44,125 nucleotides of DNA, taken from the NCBI GenBank assembly GCA_007694945.1, contig REER01000096.1, positions 1-44,125 of the forward strand. The letters are read 5' to 3'. The notes under the pieces are model-generated. The model saw only the letters and a list, made by a program, of their open reading frames with translations. It searched no databases and was not told the DNA's origin. Made by a program: the position numbers and the translations under genes. Position 1 is the first letter of the stretch; each line of letters starts with the position of its first letter. Shown one piece after another: positions 8,431-15,896 of the stretch. This DNA comes from Paracoccaceae bacterium (lineage in GTDB: Bacteria; Pseudomonadota; Alphaproteobacteria; Rhodobacterales; Rhodobacteraceae).

Positions 8431-9191
8431 CCCTTCCTCGTACCCCGTCTTTCGAACTGCATGGCAAACATGCGCTGGTCACGGGCGCCTCATCCGGCAT
8501 TGGCCTGGCATGCGCAGCCGCACTGGCAGAGGCGGGCGCGCATGTCACGATGGTCGCGCGCGGGGTTGCGCGTCTGGATGACGCCTGTGCGCAGATCACC
8601 CATGCGGGTGGCAGTGCTATGGCGCAGGCCCTCGATATTGCCGATATCGCGGCTCTGCGCGATTTCATCGCCGCCAAAGGCCCGTTCGATGTGCTGGTCA
8701 ATGCCGCAGGCACGGCCCGCCACAGCCCCGCGCTGGACACCACCGAGGAAGATTTTGACGCGGTGGCGGCCGTGAATATCAAAGCCGCCTATTTCGCGGC
8801 CCAAGCGGTCGCGCAAGGACTGATCATGGCAGACAGACCCGGCAGCATCATCCAGATATCCAGCCAGATGGGCCATGTCGGTGGCGTGGAGCGTACTGTC
8901 TATTGCGCGAGTAAACACGCGGTTGAAGGCATGACCAAGGCCATGGCAATGGAGTGGGGACCGCAGGGCATTCGCGTCAACACGATCTGCCCGACTTTCA
9001 TCCTGACGCCGCTGACACAAGCCACCTTCGACAATCCCGAGCGCCGCGCCTGGATCGAAAGCAAGATCAAGCTCGGCCGCGTGGGCGAGGTCGAGGATAT
9101 CATGGGGGCGGTGCTCTACCTCGCGTCAGACGCCAGCGCGCTGGTCACGGGCACATCCCTCAAGGTCGATGGCGGGTGGACAGCCGGATGA
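8427..9191 (+). CDS. Short-chain dehydrogenase/reductase
   Basis: A 254-residue classical SDR. It has the cofactor motif TGASSGIG near the N terminus, NAAG at the end of the fourth strand, a Ser of the active site in QISSQMG, and the YCASK motif holding catalytic Tyr and Lys. Arg near the end of the second strand (VARG) suggests NADP(H) use, but this is weak. The ATG overlaps the upstream stop as ATGA with AAGGA ahead. In known sulfonate diol pathways an SDR works beside an HpsN-type enzyme to interconvert enantiomers or make a ketone; the same division of labour is plausible here. Confidence 0.88.
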   Translation: MTLPRTPSFELHGKHALVTGASSGIGLACAAALAEAGAHVTMVARGVARLDDACAQITHAGGSAMAQALDIADIAALRDFIAAKGPFDVLVNAAGTARHSPALDTTEEDFDAVAAVNIKAAYFAAQAVAQGLIMADRPGSIIQISSQMGHVGGVERTVYCASKHAVEGMTKAMAMEWGPQGIRVNTICPTFILTPLTQATFDNPERRAWIESKIKLGRVGEVEDIMGAVLYLASDASALVTGTSLKVDGGWTAG

Positions 9192-10207
9192 GCATCGCGG
9201 GCCGCATCACGGCACAGGATGTTGCGAAACTCGCGGGTGTCAGCCAGTCGGCGGTCAGTCGTGTCTTTACGCCCGGCGCCAGCGTCGCACCCAAGACCGC
9301 CGCAAAGGTGCGCGCCGCCGCCAAGACCCTTGGCTATCGTCCCAATTCGCTGGCGCGGGCCATGATCACGGGCAAAAGCCGGATCATCGGGCTGGTTGTG
9401 GCCTATCTGGACAATCAGTTCTATCCGGTCGCCATCGAAAAACTCAGCCATGCCTTGCAGGCCAAGGGCTATCATGTGCTGCTTTTCATGGCCTCGAACG
9501 ATCCGGGCGAAATGGACCGGCTGATGGATGATCTGCTGGCCTATCAGGTGGACGGGATCATCACCGCCTCGGTCGCGATCAGCAATGACGTGACGCGCCG
9601 CTGCGCCGATGCGGGCATCCCGCTGGTGATGTTCAATCGCGGCCAGCCGGGTTCGGGGCTCTCTTCGGTCACCTCGGCCAATGCGCTCGGCGGGCGCAAG
9701 GTCGCCGAATTCCTGCTTGCAGGCGGGCACCAGCGCATCGCTCATATCAGCGGCTGGCAAGGGGCCAGCACTGGCCGCGACCGCGCGCGCGGTCTGATCG
9801 AAGGACTGGCCGAGGCAGGTCTCGCACCGCACGCGATGATTGACGGGATGTTCAACCGTGACAAGGCAGCGGCGGCGGCGCGCGAGTTGATGGACAGCCC
9901 CGATCCGACTGACGCGATCTTTGTCGGCAATGACCACATGGCCTTTGCCGTCATCGACAGCCTGCGCGCCATGGGGCTGCGCGTGCCACAGGATGTCTCG
10001 GTCGTGGGCTATGACGATGTGCCAATGGCGGCCTGGGGTGCGTATGATCTGACCACGGTGCGCCAGCCGCTGGTGCGCATGGTCGATGCCACAGTCGAGA
10101 CGCTGCTGGCGCAGATCGACGACCCCGCGCGCGGCGCACAGGCGGTCGAGATAGATGCGCCGCTCATCCTGCGCGGCTCGGCGCGCCTGCCAGAGGAGGG
10201 AACATGA
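9188..10207 (+). CDS. LacI-family transcriptional regulator
   Basis: A 339-residue LacI/GalR regulator. The N-terminal helix-turn-helix is evident (QDVAKLAGVSQSAVSRVF, about residues 9-26), followed by the hinge (GYRPNSLARAM) and a periplasmic-binding-protein-like effector domain ending in VVGYDDVPMA and a TTVRQP segment. It starts at ATGA overlapping the SDR stop, so it is made from the same message as the pathway enzymes. It is the natural candidate to bind the two TGCATACGnTTGCA sites at 4403 and 4525, making the operon autoregulated. The effector is probably the imported compound or an early intermediate. Confidence 0.9.
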   Translation: MSIAGRITAQDVAKLAGVSQSAVSRVFTPGASVAPKTAAKVRAAAKTLGYRPNSLARAMITGKSRIIGLVVAYLDNQFYPVAIEKLSHALQAKGYHVLLFMASNDPGEMDRLMDDLLAYQVDGIITASVAISNDVTRRCADAGIPLVMFNRGQPGSGLSSVTSANALGGRKVAEFLLAGGHQRIAHISGWQGASTGRDRARGLIEGLAEAGLAPHAMIDGMFNRDKAAAAARELMDSPDPTDAIFVGNDHMAFAVIDSLRAMGLRVPQDVSVVGYDDVPMAAWGAYDLTTVRQPLVRMVDATVETLLAQIDDPARGAQAVEIDAPLILRGSARLPEEGT

Positions 10208-11160
10208 GCGATCGCTTCTGGGGGGAATGGCGTGATTTCCCCGATTATATCATCGACATCACCCGTCGCATCTGGGAAGGCCGCGATATCGAGAGCCTGA
10301 ACCGCCTCTATGCGCCCGAGATCCCGGTGCGCACGCCAATGGGGGTGGCGAAAGGCAATCAGGGTGTGATCGCCTCCACCATGGCGACGCTGCATGAATT
10401 CCCCGACCGCCAGTTGCTGGCCGAGGATGTCATCTGGTCAGAGACCGAGGGGCATCACCTCTCCTCGCATCGCATCCTGTCTACCGGCACGCATCTGGGC
10501 GAGGGCTATTTCGGCGCGGCCACTGGCAAGCGCTTCGCCATCCGCGTGATCGCCGATTGCGCTGCGCGTGATGGCGTGATCGATGATGAATGGCTGGTGC
10601 GCGACAATGGCGGGCTGATCCGCCAGCTTGGCGGGGCCCCGAGCGCCTTCGCGGCTGCGCTCATTTCCAGCGAAAGCCCGCCCAAACCTTACACGCCCAA
10701 GGCCGATATTCCCGGCCCTTACCCCGGCTGCGGCAATGCCAGTGATTTTGGCGCGTGCTATGCCGACACGCTCTGCGCGCTCATGTCGGGCCAGCTTGAG
10801 CCAAAGGCCTATGACCGCGCGGCACAGGCCGAACATGCTGGTGCGCGCCTTCTCATCGGCGCTGAAGCCATCGCGCAAAACTGGCTCGCCCTGCGGGCGT
10901 CATTCCCTTCCGCCATTTTCACCATCCACCACCAGATCGGGCGCGAAGACCCGCTGATGCCCCCGCGCGCGGCAATTCGCTGGTCGCTGCACGGCACCCA
11001 TGACGGCTGGGGCGCCTTTGGCCGCCCCACCGGTGCGCCGGTGCATGTGATGGGCATGGCCCATGCCGAATACGGCCCATGGGGCCTGCGCCGCGAATGC
11101 GCGCTTTGGGATGAAGTCGCGATCTGGACCCAAATCCTCCTCCATACAGGTGAGACATGA
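10204..11160 (+). CDS. SnoaL-like (NTF2-fold) double-domain protein
   Basis: A 318-residue protein with two NTF2-like halves. The first (about residues 10-145) has the recognisable ester-cyclase pattern, with a NRLYAPEIPVRTPMG segment and a GVIDDEWLVRDNGGLIRQLG segment; the second (about 175-310) ends with GMAHAEYGPWG and DEVAIWTQILLHTG. It is more diverged from the 55-1062 and 7393-8430 proteins than they are from each other. Start and stop are both ATGA overlaps, with lacI upstream and the bicupin downstream. Its role is unknown; tight coupling implies stoichiometric production with pathway enzymes. Confidence 0.75.
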   Translation: MSDRFWGEWRDFPDYIIDITRRIWEGRDIESLNRLYAPEIPVRTPMGVAKGNQGVIASTMATLHEFPDRQLLAEDVIWSETEGHHLSSHRILSTGTHLGEGYFGAATGKRFAIRVIADCAARDGVIDDEWLVRDNGGLIRQLGGAPSAFAAALISSESPPKPYTPKADIPGPYPGCGNASDFGACYADTLCALMSGQLEPKAYDRAAQAEHAGARLLIGAEAIAQNWLALRASFPSAIFTIHHQIGREDPLMPPRAAIRWSLHGTHDGWGAFGRPTGAPVHVMGMAHAEYGPWGLRRECALWDEVAIWTQILLHTGET

Positions 11161-12122
11161 CCCCGCAAGAGATGGAAGCCCGCATCGTCCGCTATGGCGA
11201 GCTGCGCCCCTGCAAGACCGCCTTCATCGACGCCCATACCCCGGGCAGCGACCAGAAGGAGAATTTCACCATCATCGGTGGCGGGGTGTCCGAGAGCGCC
11301 GACCAGCATGTGCATATCGTCGACACGCCTGGCTTCAATATTGGTGCCGCGGGCCAGCCGCCCCATTGCCGGAACTCGCTGCACTCGCACCGTACGGCAG
11401 AGGTGTTCTTCGTGCTTAAGGGTCGCTGGCGCTTCTTCTGGGGGCGCTGGGGGACCGCCGGAGAGGTGGTGCTGGAAGAGGGCGATATCTTCAACATCCC
11501 CACAGGCATCTTTCGCGGCTTCGAGAATATCGGCACCGATTACGGGATGATCATGGCCATTCTGGGTGGCGATGACGCCGGGGGCGGCGTGATCTGGGCG
11601 CCGCAAGTGATCGAGGATGCGCGCGATCACGGGCTGGTGCTGGGCGAGAATGGCAAGCTCTTTGACAGCAAGCAGGGCCAGCACCTGCCCGAGGGCGTGG
11701 CCCCGATGCCACTGCTGACCGAGAAGCAACTGACAGCCTATCCCGAGCCCACAACTGCCGATGTGATCCCCCATTACGTCGCGCGCTACTGGGATCTGAT
11801 GGCGCTCGCCGATCGCCGGCCCGCCTGTGTCATCGGCGAGACTGGCCTCTTGCGCGACCGCCCTGGCTTCGAGGTGAATTTCCTCACGCGCAGCAGCGCG
11901 CCCGAGACCCCTCAGCCCCATGATCGCGCATCGGTTCTGATGCCCCTGCGCGGCCATTGGCGGCTGACATGGGAGGGTGGCGAAGCCACATTGAACCCCG
12001 GCGATACCTGCCTTGTACCCGAGAACCTGCCCCATGCAGTCGTGCCCGCCATGACGGGAGAGGCGAGCCTCTATCAGGTCATCGGGACGGATGATCCAGC
12101 CGGTCCCACCCGCACCTCCTGA
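11157..12122 (+). CDS. Bicupin protein with partly degenerate metal site
   Basis: A 321-residue two-cupin protein. The N-terminal cupin has a good motif 1 (HSHRTAE: H76, H78, E82, then G89), but motif 2 reads PTGIFRGFEN, with Arg where the metal-binding His normally stands. The C-terminal cupin keeps the fold (LRGHWRLTWEGGEATLNPGD, then VPENLPHAV) but has no HxH. The layout resembles gentisate-dioxygenase-like bicupins, yet loss of the fourth ligand argues for an isomerase, lyase, sensor or non-standard metal site. It is ATGA-coupled to the SnoaL-like gene. A strong hairpin follows the stop. Confidence 0.75.
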   Translation: MTPQEMEARIVRYGELRPCKTAFIDAHTPGSDQKENFTIIGGGVSESADQHVHIVDTPGFNIGAAGQPPHCRNSLHSHRTAEVFFVLKGRWRFFWGRWGTAGEVVLEEGDIFNIPTGIFRGFENIGTDYGMIMAILGGDDAGGGVIWAPQVIEDARDHGLVLGENGKLFDSKQGQHLPEGVAPMPLLTEKQLTAYPEPTTADVIPHYVARYWDLMALADRRPACVIGETGLLRDRPGFEVNFLTRSSAPETPQPHDRASVLMPLRGHWRLTWEGGEATLNPGDTCLVPENLPHAVVPAMTGEASLYQVIGTDDPAGPTRTS

Positions 12123-12123
12123 T

Positions 12124-12160
12124 TTCATCTTGCCAGAAATACTCCGGGGGGTCCGGGGGG
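12124..12160 (-). repeat. Intergenic repeat, copy 2
   Basis: On the minus strand this reads as a C-run, then GGAGTATTTCTGGCAAGATGAA. It is an inverted relative of the element at 1100-1137, and shares GAGTATTT.TGGCAAGA with the copy at 32532-32553. It lies directly after the bicupin stop and merges into the hairpin at 12153. Confidence 0.5.
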
Positions 12161-12173
12161 CGGCGCCCCCCGG
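12153..12173 (+). other. Strong GC stem-loop inside the operon
   Basis: Two perfectly complementary 10-base arms (CCGGGGGGCG and CGCCCCCCGG) around one central base; in RNA a few inner pairs would open to form the loop. There is no U-tract, so it is not a standard intrinsic terminator. It sits between the bicupin and the MetE-like gene, the only gap of more than 5 bp in the rightward catabolic unit, and may mark RNA processing, partial termination or differential stability. Confidence 0.6.
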
Positions 12174-12199
12174 CCTTCCTCAAGAAAAGGACGAACCCC

Positions 12200-13321
12200 A
12201 TGCCCCTGCGCACCACCCATGTCGGCTCACTCCCCCGCTCGCAGGCGGTGGTCGATTTCCTGTTTGCCCGTGAAGGCGGAGAGGGTTACGACGCGTCCGC
12301 CTTTGACGCCTGCATGGCCGAGGCGGTGATGGAAAACGTCCGCCGTCAGAAGGTAGCTGGGATTGATATCGTCTCGGATGGCGAATGCTCCAAGATCAGC
12401 TATGCAACTTACGTCAAAGACCGCTACACGGGCTTTTCCGGCGACAGCCCGCGCAACGCGCCCGCTGATCTCAAGCTCTTCCCCAGCTTCCTCGAGCGCC
12501 TCGCCAAATCCGGCGGCACACCGACCTATGTGCGGCCTCAATGCACCGGGCCGGTCGAGAGCAAGGGGCAGGAGGAGTTGCTCAAGGACATCGCCAATCT
12601 CGAGGCTGCGATGGCCGCGCACGGGGTCGAGCACGGTTTCATGAACGCGGCCTCGCCGGGGGTGATTTCGCTCTTCCTGCAAAACGCCCATTACCCCGAC
12701 AGGCAGGCCTATCTTGACGCGCTGGCAGATGCTATGCGCGACGAATACAAGACAATCCTCGATGCGGGCCTCGCGCTGCAACTTGACTGCCCGGACCTCG
12801 CACTCTCGCGGCACATGCTGTTCACTGACCTCAGCGATGCCGAGTTCGTCAAGGTCGCCGAAACCCATGTCGCCGCGCTCGAACGCGCGCTCGACGGGCT
12901 GCCGAAGGAGAACGTCCGACTGCACATCTGCTGGGGGAATTACGAGGGCCCCCATTGCTGCGATATCGACATGGCGACCATGCTCCCGCTGCTGATGCGG
13001 GTGCCCGCGCGTTATGTGCTCTTCGAGACGTCGAACCCCCGCCACGGCCACGAATGGACCGTGTTCCGCGACCGGGCGGGTGACATCCCGTCCGACAAGG
13101 TGCTGATCCCGGGCGCCGTGGACACGACCACCAATTTCATCGAGCACCCCGAGTTGGTGGCGCAACGGCTGGAACGTTTCACCGACATCGTGGGCCCCGA
13201 GCGTGTCATCGCCGGAAGCGACTGCGGCTTCGGCACCTTCGCAGGCTTCGGCGCGGTGGACCCGGAAATCGCCTGGGCCAAGCTTGCGACTCTCGCCGAA
13301 GGAGCGAAGCGCGTCGCATGA
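12200..13321 (+). CDS. MetE-like zinc enzyme (UROD/MetE superfamily; alkyl transferase-like)
   Basis: A 373-residue single-barrel relative of the catalytic half of cobalamin-independent methionine synthase. The N terminus has THVGSLPR, typical of the family. All four zinc ligands of MetE-type enzymes can be placed: H242 and C244 (HIC), E276 (FETSN) and C342 (SDCGF). The zinc normally activates a thiol for attack on an alkyl group, as in MetE and epoxyalkane:coenzyme M transferase. At half MetE length and inside a catabolic operon it is unlikely to be a methionine synthase; transfer of a methyl or other alkyl group from the substrate to a thiol is the best guess. AAGG lies upstream of the start. 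Confidence 0.82.
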   Translation: MPLRTTHVGSLPRSQAVVDFLFAREGGEGYDASAFDACMAEAVMENVRRQKVAGIDIVSDGECSKISYATYVKDRYTGFSGDSPRNAPADLKLFPSFLERLAKSGGTPTYVRPQCTGPVESKGQEELLKDIANLEAAMAAHGVEHGFMNAASPGVISLFLQNAHYPDRQAYLDALADAMRDEYKTILDAGLALQLDCPDLALSRHMLFTDLSDAEFVKVAETHVAALERALDGLPKENVRLHICWGNYEGPHCCDIDMATMLPLLMRVPARYVLFETSNPRHGHEWTVFRDRAGDIPSDKVLIPGAVDTTTNFIEHPELVAQRLERFTDIVGPERVIAGSDCGFGTFAGFGAVDPEIAWAKLATLAEGAKRVA

Positions 13322-14004
13322 CCCCGCTCGTGCTCATCCCCGGCATGATGTGCGATGCGCGCATGTGGGGCGGCATCCCTGCCGCTCTCGCCCCGCGCGC
13401 CATACACCACGCCATGCCGGTTGCGGGTGAGACTATCGCCGATATGGCTGCCGCGATCCTGCGCGATGCGCCGGAGCGTTTCGCACTGGCGGGGCTGAGC
13501 ATGGGTGGAATCGTGGCGATGGAGATGCTGGAACAGGCGCCCGAGCGTATCGAGCGCCTCGCGCTGATGGACACCAACCCCTTGGCCGAACCCCCCGAGG
13601 TCGCCGCGCGCCGCGGCCCGCAGATCGCCCGCGCGCTGGGGGGCGATCTGGACGGTGTCATGCGCGACGAGATGAAGCCCAACTACCTTGCCGACCCAGA
13701 GGATACGGACACGCTCGATCTGTGCATGGCGATGGCGCGCGATCTGGGACCCGAGATCTTCCGGCGCCAGTCACTGGCGCTGAAAACCCGCGCCGACCGC
13801 ACCGAAACGCTCAAGCGCTTCACTGGCCCGGCGCTCGTGCTCATGGGCGAACATGACCGCCCCTGTCCGCGCGACCGGCACGAATTGATGCATGCGCTGA
13901 TGCCGCAATCGCGCCTTGTCATCATCCCCGAGGCCGGACACCTGCCGCCGCTGGAACAGCCCGAACCCACGATTGCGGCCCTCAAGGAATGGCTGGAAAC
14001 ATGA
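13318..14004 (+). CDS. Alpha/beta hydrolase
   Basis: A 228-residue compact alpha/beta hydrolase. The nucleophile elbow is GLSMGG with S61, the acid is D180 (GEHDRP) and the base is H208 (AGHLPP), so the triad is complete. A PGMMCD segment early in the sequence may form part of the oxyanion hole. It probably cleaves an ester, lactone or thioester in the pathway. The start is an ATGA overlap with the MetE-like gene; the stop overlaps the start of the RraA-like gene. Confidence 0.87.
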   Translation: MTPLVLIPGMMCDARMWGGIPAALAPRAIHHAMPVAGETIADMAAAILRDAPERFALAGLSMGGIVAMEMLEQAPERIERLALMDTNPLAEPPEVAARRGPQIARALGGDLDGVMRDEMKPNYLADPEDTDTLDLCMAMARDLGPEIFRRQSLALKTRADRTETLKRFTGPALVLMGEHDRPCPRDRHELMHALMPQSRLVIIPEAGHLPPLEQPEPTIAALKEWLET

Positions 14005-14693
14005 CCCCAGATCTGCTGACCCTCCTGCAACGCGTCGATACCCCCACGGTCTGCAATGCCATCGAAGTGGTGCAGGGCAGGCGCGGGTTTGATGCCTTCA
14101 CACGCGGCACGATGCTGTGTTCCGAGCTGGGGCGCAGCGTGGTGGGCTATGCCGTGACGGCGCAGATTGCCGCTTTGGCACCCCCGAGTGAGCCCCCCGC
14201 CGTGATCCGCACCCGCCGCATGGCCTATTACAAGGCCATGCATGACGCGCCCAAGCCATCGGTCGCGGTGATCGAGGATCTGGATTTCCCCGATTGCATC
14301 GGCGCTTATTGGGGCGAGGTGAACACCACGATCCACAAGGGGTTCGGCATGTCGGGCGCGCTGACCAATGGGGTCATGCGAGATCTGGGCGATCTGCCCG
14401 AGGGCTTTCCGGTCATTGCGGGCAGTACGGGGCCAAGCCACGGTTTCGTGCATGTGCGCAGCCTTGGCGAGCCTGTGACGATATTCGGGTTGCGCGTGGC
14501 GCAGGGCGATCTGATCCATGCCGACCGTCACGGCGCGCTGGTCATCCCGCCCGAGGTGGTCCCGGGGCTCACCGGAGGCATTGAAAAACTGCTCGCGACC
14601 GAAAAGCTCATCCTCGACCCCGCCCGCGCGCCGGGCTTCGATTTCGCCACCTTCGAGCAGGCCTGGGCCGCTTTCGAGGAAGCGCGGAACTGA
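14001..14693 (+). CDS. RraA-family aldolase/decarboxylase-like protein
   Basis: A 230-residue RraA-fold protein. In this family, members outside the RNase E regulator group are class II pyruvate aldolases such as HMG aldolase and oxaloacetate decarboxylase. The expected active-site pattern is present: WGEVNTTIHKG, then GALTNGVMRD with R127-D128. Length is close to that of catabolic members. The start at 14001 (ATGA overlap) is preferred over an in-frame ATG at 13989 because it matches every other junction in the unit. It is the last gene of the operon, 5 bp from the convergent LrgB-type gene. I infer the terminal aldol cleavage giving pyruvate or oxaloacetate. Confidence 0.85.
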   Translation: MTPDLLTLLQRVDTPTVCNAIEVVQGRRGFDAFTRGTMLCSELGRSVVGYAVTAQIAALAPPSEPPAVIRTRRMAYYKAMHDAPKPSVAVIEDLDFPDCIGAYWGEVNTTIHKGFGMSGALTNGVMRDLGDLPEGFPVIAGSTGPSHGFVHVRSLGEPVTIFGLRVAQGDLIHADRHGALVIPPEVVPGLTGGIEKLLATEKLILDPARAPGFDFATFEQAWAAFEEARN

Positions 14694-14698
14694 GCGGC

Positions 14699-15415
14699 CT
14701 AGAAATAGAGAGCCAGCGCCCAGGGCGCGAGAAAGGCTGTCAGCACGGCATTCAGCGCCATGCCGATCCCGGCGAAAGCGCCCGCCTGCGGGTGGACCTG
14801 CAATGCGCGCGCTGTGCCGATGCCATGCGCGGCCACACCCACGGCAAAGCCCCGCGCGCGCCAGTCGCGGATGCGCAGTGCGTTCATCAGGGGCGTGACC
14901 ACAATCGCGCCGATCATGCCGGTCAGGATCACCAGCACAGCCGCGAGTGTGGGCGAGCCACCCAGCGATTCGGCAATGCCCAGCGCGACCGGGGCGGTGG
15001 TGCTCTTGGGGGCCAGCGTCGCCAGCAAGTTGAAGGGCAGACCAAAGGCGTGTCCGATCCAGAGCGCGGAGAGGAGCGCCACGCAAGAGCCCACGACAAG
15101 GGCGGCGAGGATCGGCAAGGCGGCGCGGCGCACGCTGTCGCGGTTGAGCCAGAGCGGGACTGCCAGCGCAACCGTGGCCGGGCCGAGCAGGAAATGGACG
15201 AATTGCGCGCCCTCGAAATAGGTCGCGTAGCTGGTGCCCGTCAGCCATAGCAGCCCGGCCAACAGTAGCACCGCGACCAGCACCGGATTGACCAGCGGTG
15301 CGCGCCCCGCACGCGTGGCGCACCAGTCGCCAAAGATATAGGCGAGCAGCGTGGCAGTCAGCCAGATCAACGGTGATTCGGTTAGATAGGACCAGATTTC
15401 GACCATCTCAAGCAT
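14699..15415 (-). CDS. lrgB: LrgB/CidB-family membrane protein
   Basis: A 238-residue inner-membrane protein with many hydrophobic helices and the family landmarks FLLGPATVALAVPLW and LAPKSTTAPVALGIAESLGG. LrgB works with LrgA in a holin/antiholin-like pair; some homologues act in pyruvate or glycolate-type transport. It overlaps the upstream lrgA-type gene by 8 bp. The start at 15415 has AAGGA about 8 bases upstream. The gene converges on the catabolic operon with a 5-bp gap, so no separate terminator is visible. Confidence 0.88.
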   Translation of the reverse strand: MLEMVEIWSYLTESPLIWLTATLLAYIFGDWCATRAGRAPLVNPVLVAVLLLAGLLWLTGTSYATYFEGAQFVHFLLGPATVALAVPLWLNRDSVRRAALPILAALVVGSCVALLSALWIGHAFGLPFNLLATLAPKSTTAPVALGIAESLGGSPTLAAVLVILTGMIGAIVVTPLMNALRIRDWRARGFAVGVAAHGIGTARALQVHPQAGAFAGIGMALNAVLTAFLAPWALALYF

Positions 15416-15767
15416 CGGGGTTGTCCTTCTGCGTCAGGTGCGCGACCAGAACGAATGCTCCGGCCCCCGCCGCAAGGGCGAGCACGGTGGAGACCATCAG
15501 CGCGACTGCAAGCCCTGTGCCGTAATTCGACAGCATCGCCAGATGCCCGACCACCCCCACGCCTGCCGGCACGAAGAGCAGCGACAGATGGCGCAGGATC
15601 GCCTCGCCCACCGGCTGGACCAGCGCCGCGACACGCGGCGCCGCGAGCATCAGCGCAAACAGCAGCGCCATGCCGATCACCGGCCCGGGCGCGGGAAGGC
15701 TGAAGAGGCGGGCCAGGGTTTCACCGGCAAGCTGGCAGGCAAGGATCAGGGCAAGCGCGTGGATCAT
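15408..15767 (-). CDS. lrgA: LrgA/CidA-family membrane protein
   Basis: A 119-residue protein with about four transmembrane helices. It has the family core LPAPGPVIGMALLF and a RHLSLLFVPAGVGV segment. The start at 15767 is set by AGGAGG six bases upstream; a much longer in-frame reading reaches across the eamA gene on the other strand and is not credible. It overlaps lrgB by 8 bp, as expected for a two-component holin-like unit. An 8-codon leader reading frame (MTEGGLL) ends on its start codon. Confidence 0.88.
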   Translation of the reverse strand: MIHALALILACQLAGETLARLFSLPAPGPVIGMALLFALMLAAPRVAALVQPVGEAILRHLSLLFVPAGVGVVGHLAMLSNYGTGLAVALMVSTVLALAAGAGAFVLVAHLTQKDNPDA

Positions 15768-15776
15768 AGGAGGCCT

Positions 15777-15843
15777 CCTTCTGTCATTTGGCCCATTGGC
15801 GCGCATCGGGACGCAAAAGGGAAGGGGGGCAGATGACAGAGGG
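15777..15843. other. Inverted 14-bp pair with two tiny MTEG leader reading frames
   Basis: CCTTCTGTCATTTG at 15777-15790 and its inverted relative CAGATGACAGAGGG at 15830-15843 match at 12 of 14 positions. Each contains ATGACAGA. Leftward this opens MTEGGLL, whose TGA overlaps the lrgA start; rightward it opens MTEGRRAAVA (15833-15865) ahead of eamA. It may be a regulator site, coupled leader peptides or chance. Confidence 0.3.
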
Positions 15844-15896
15844 CCGCCGCGCTGCAGTGGCTTGACTTGGCGGCGGGCGCAGCCCAAGCAGTAGCC

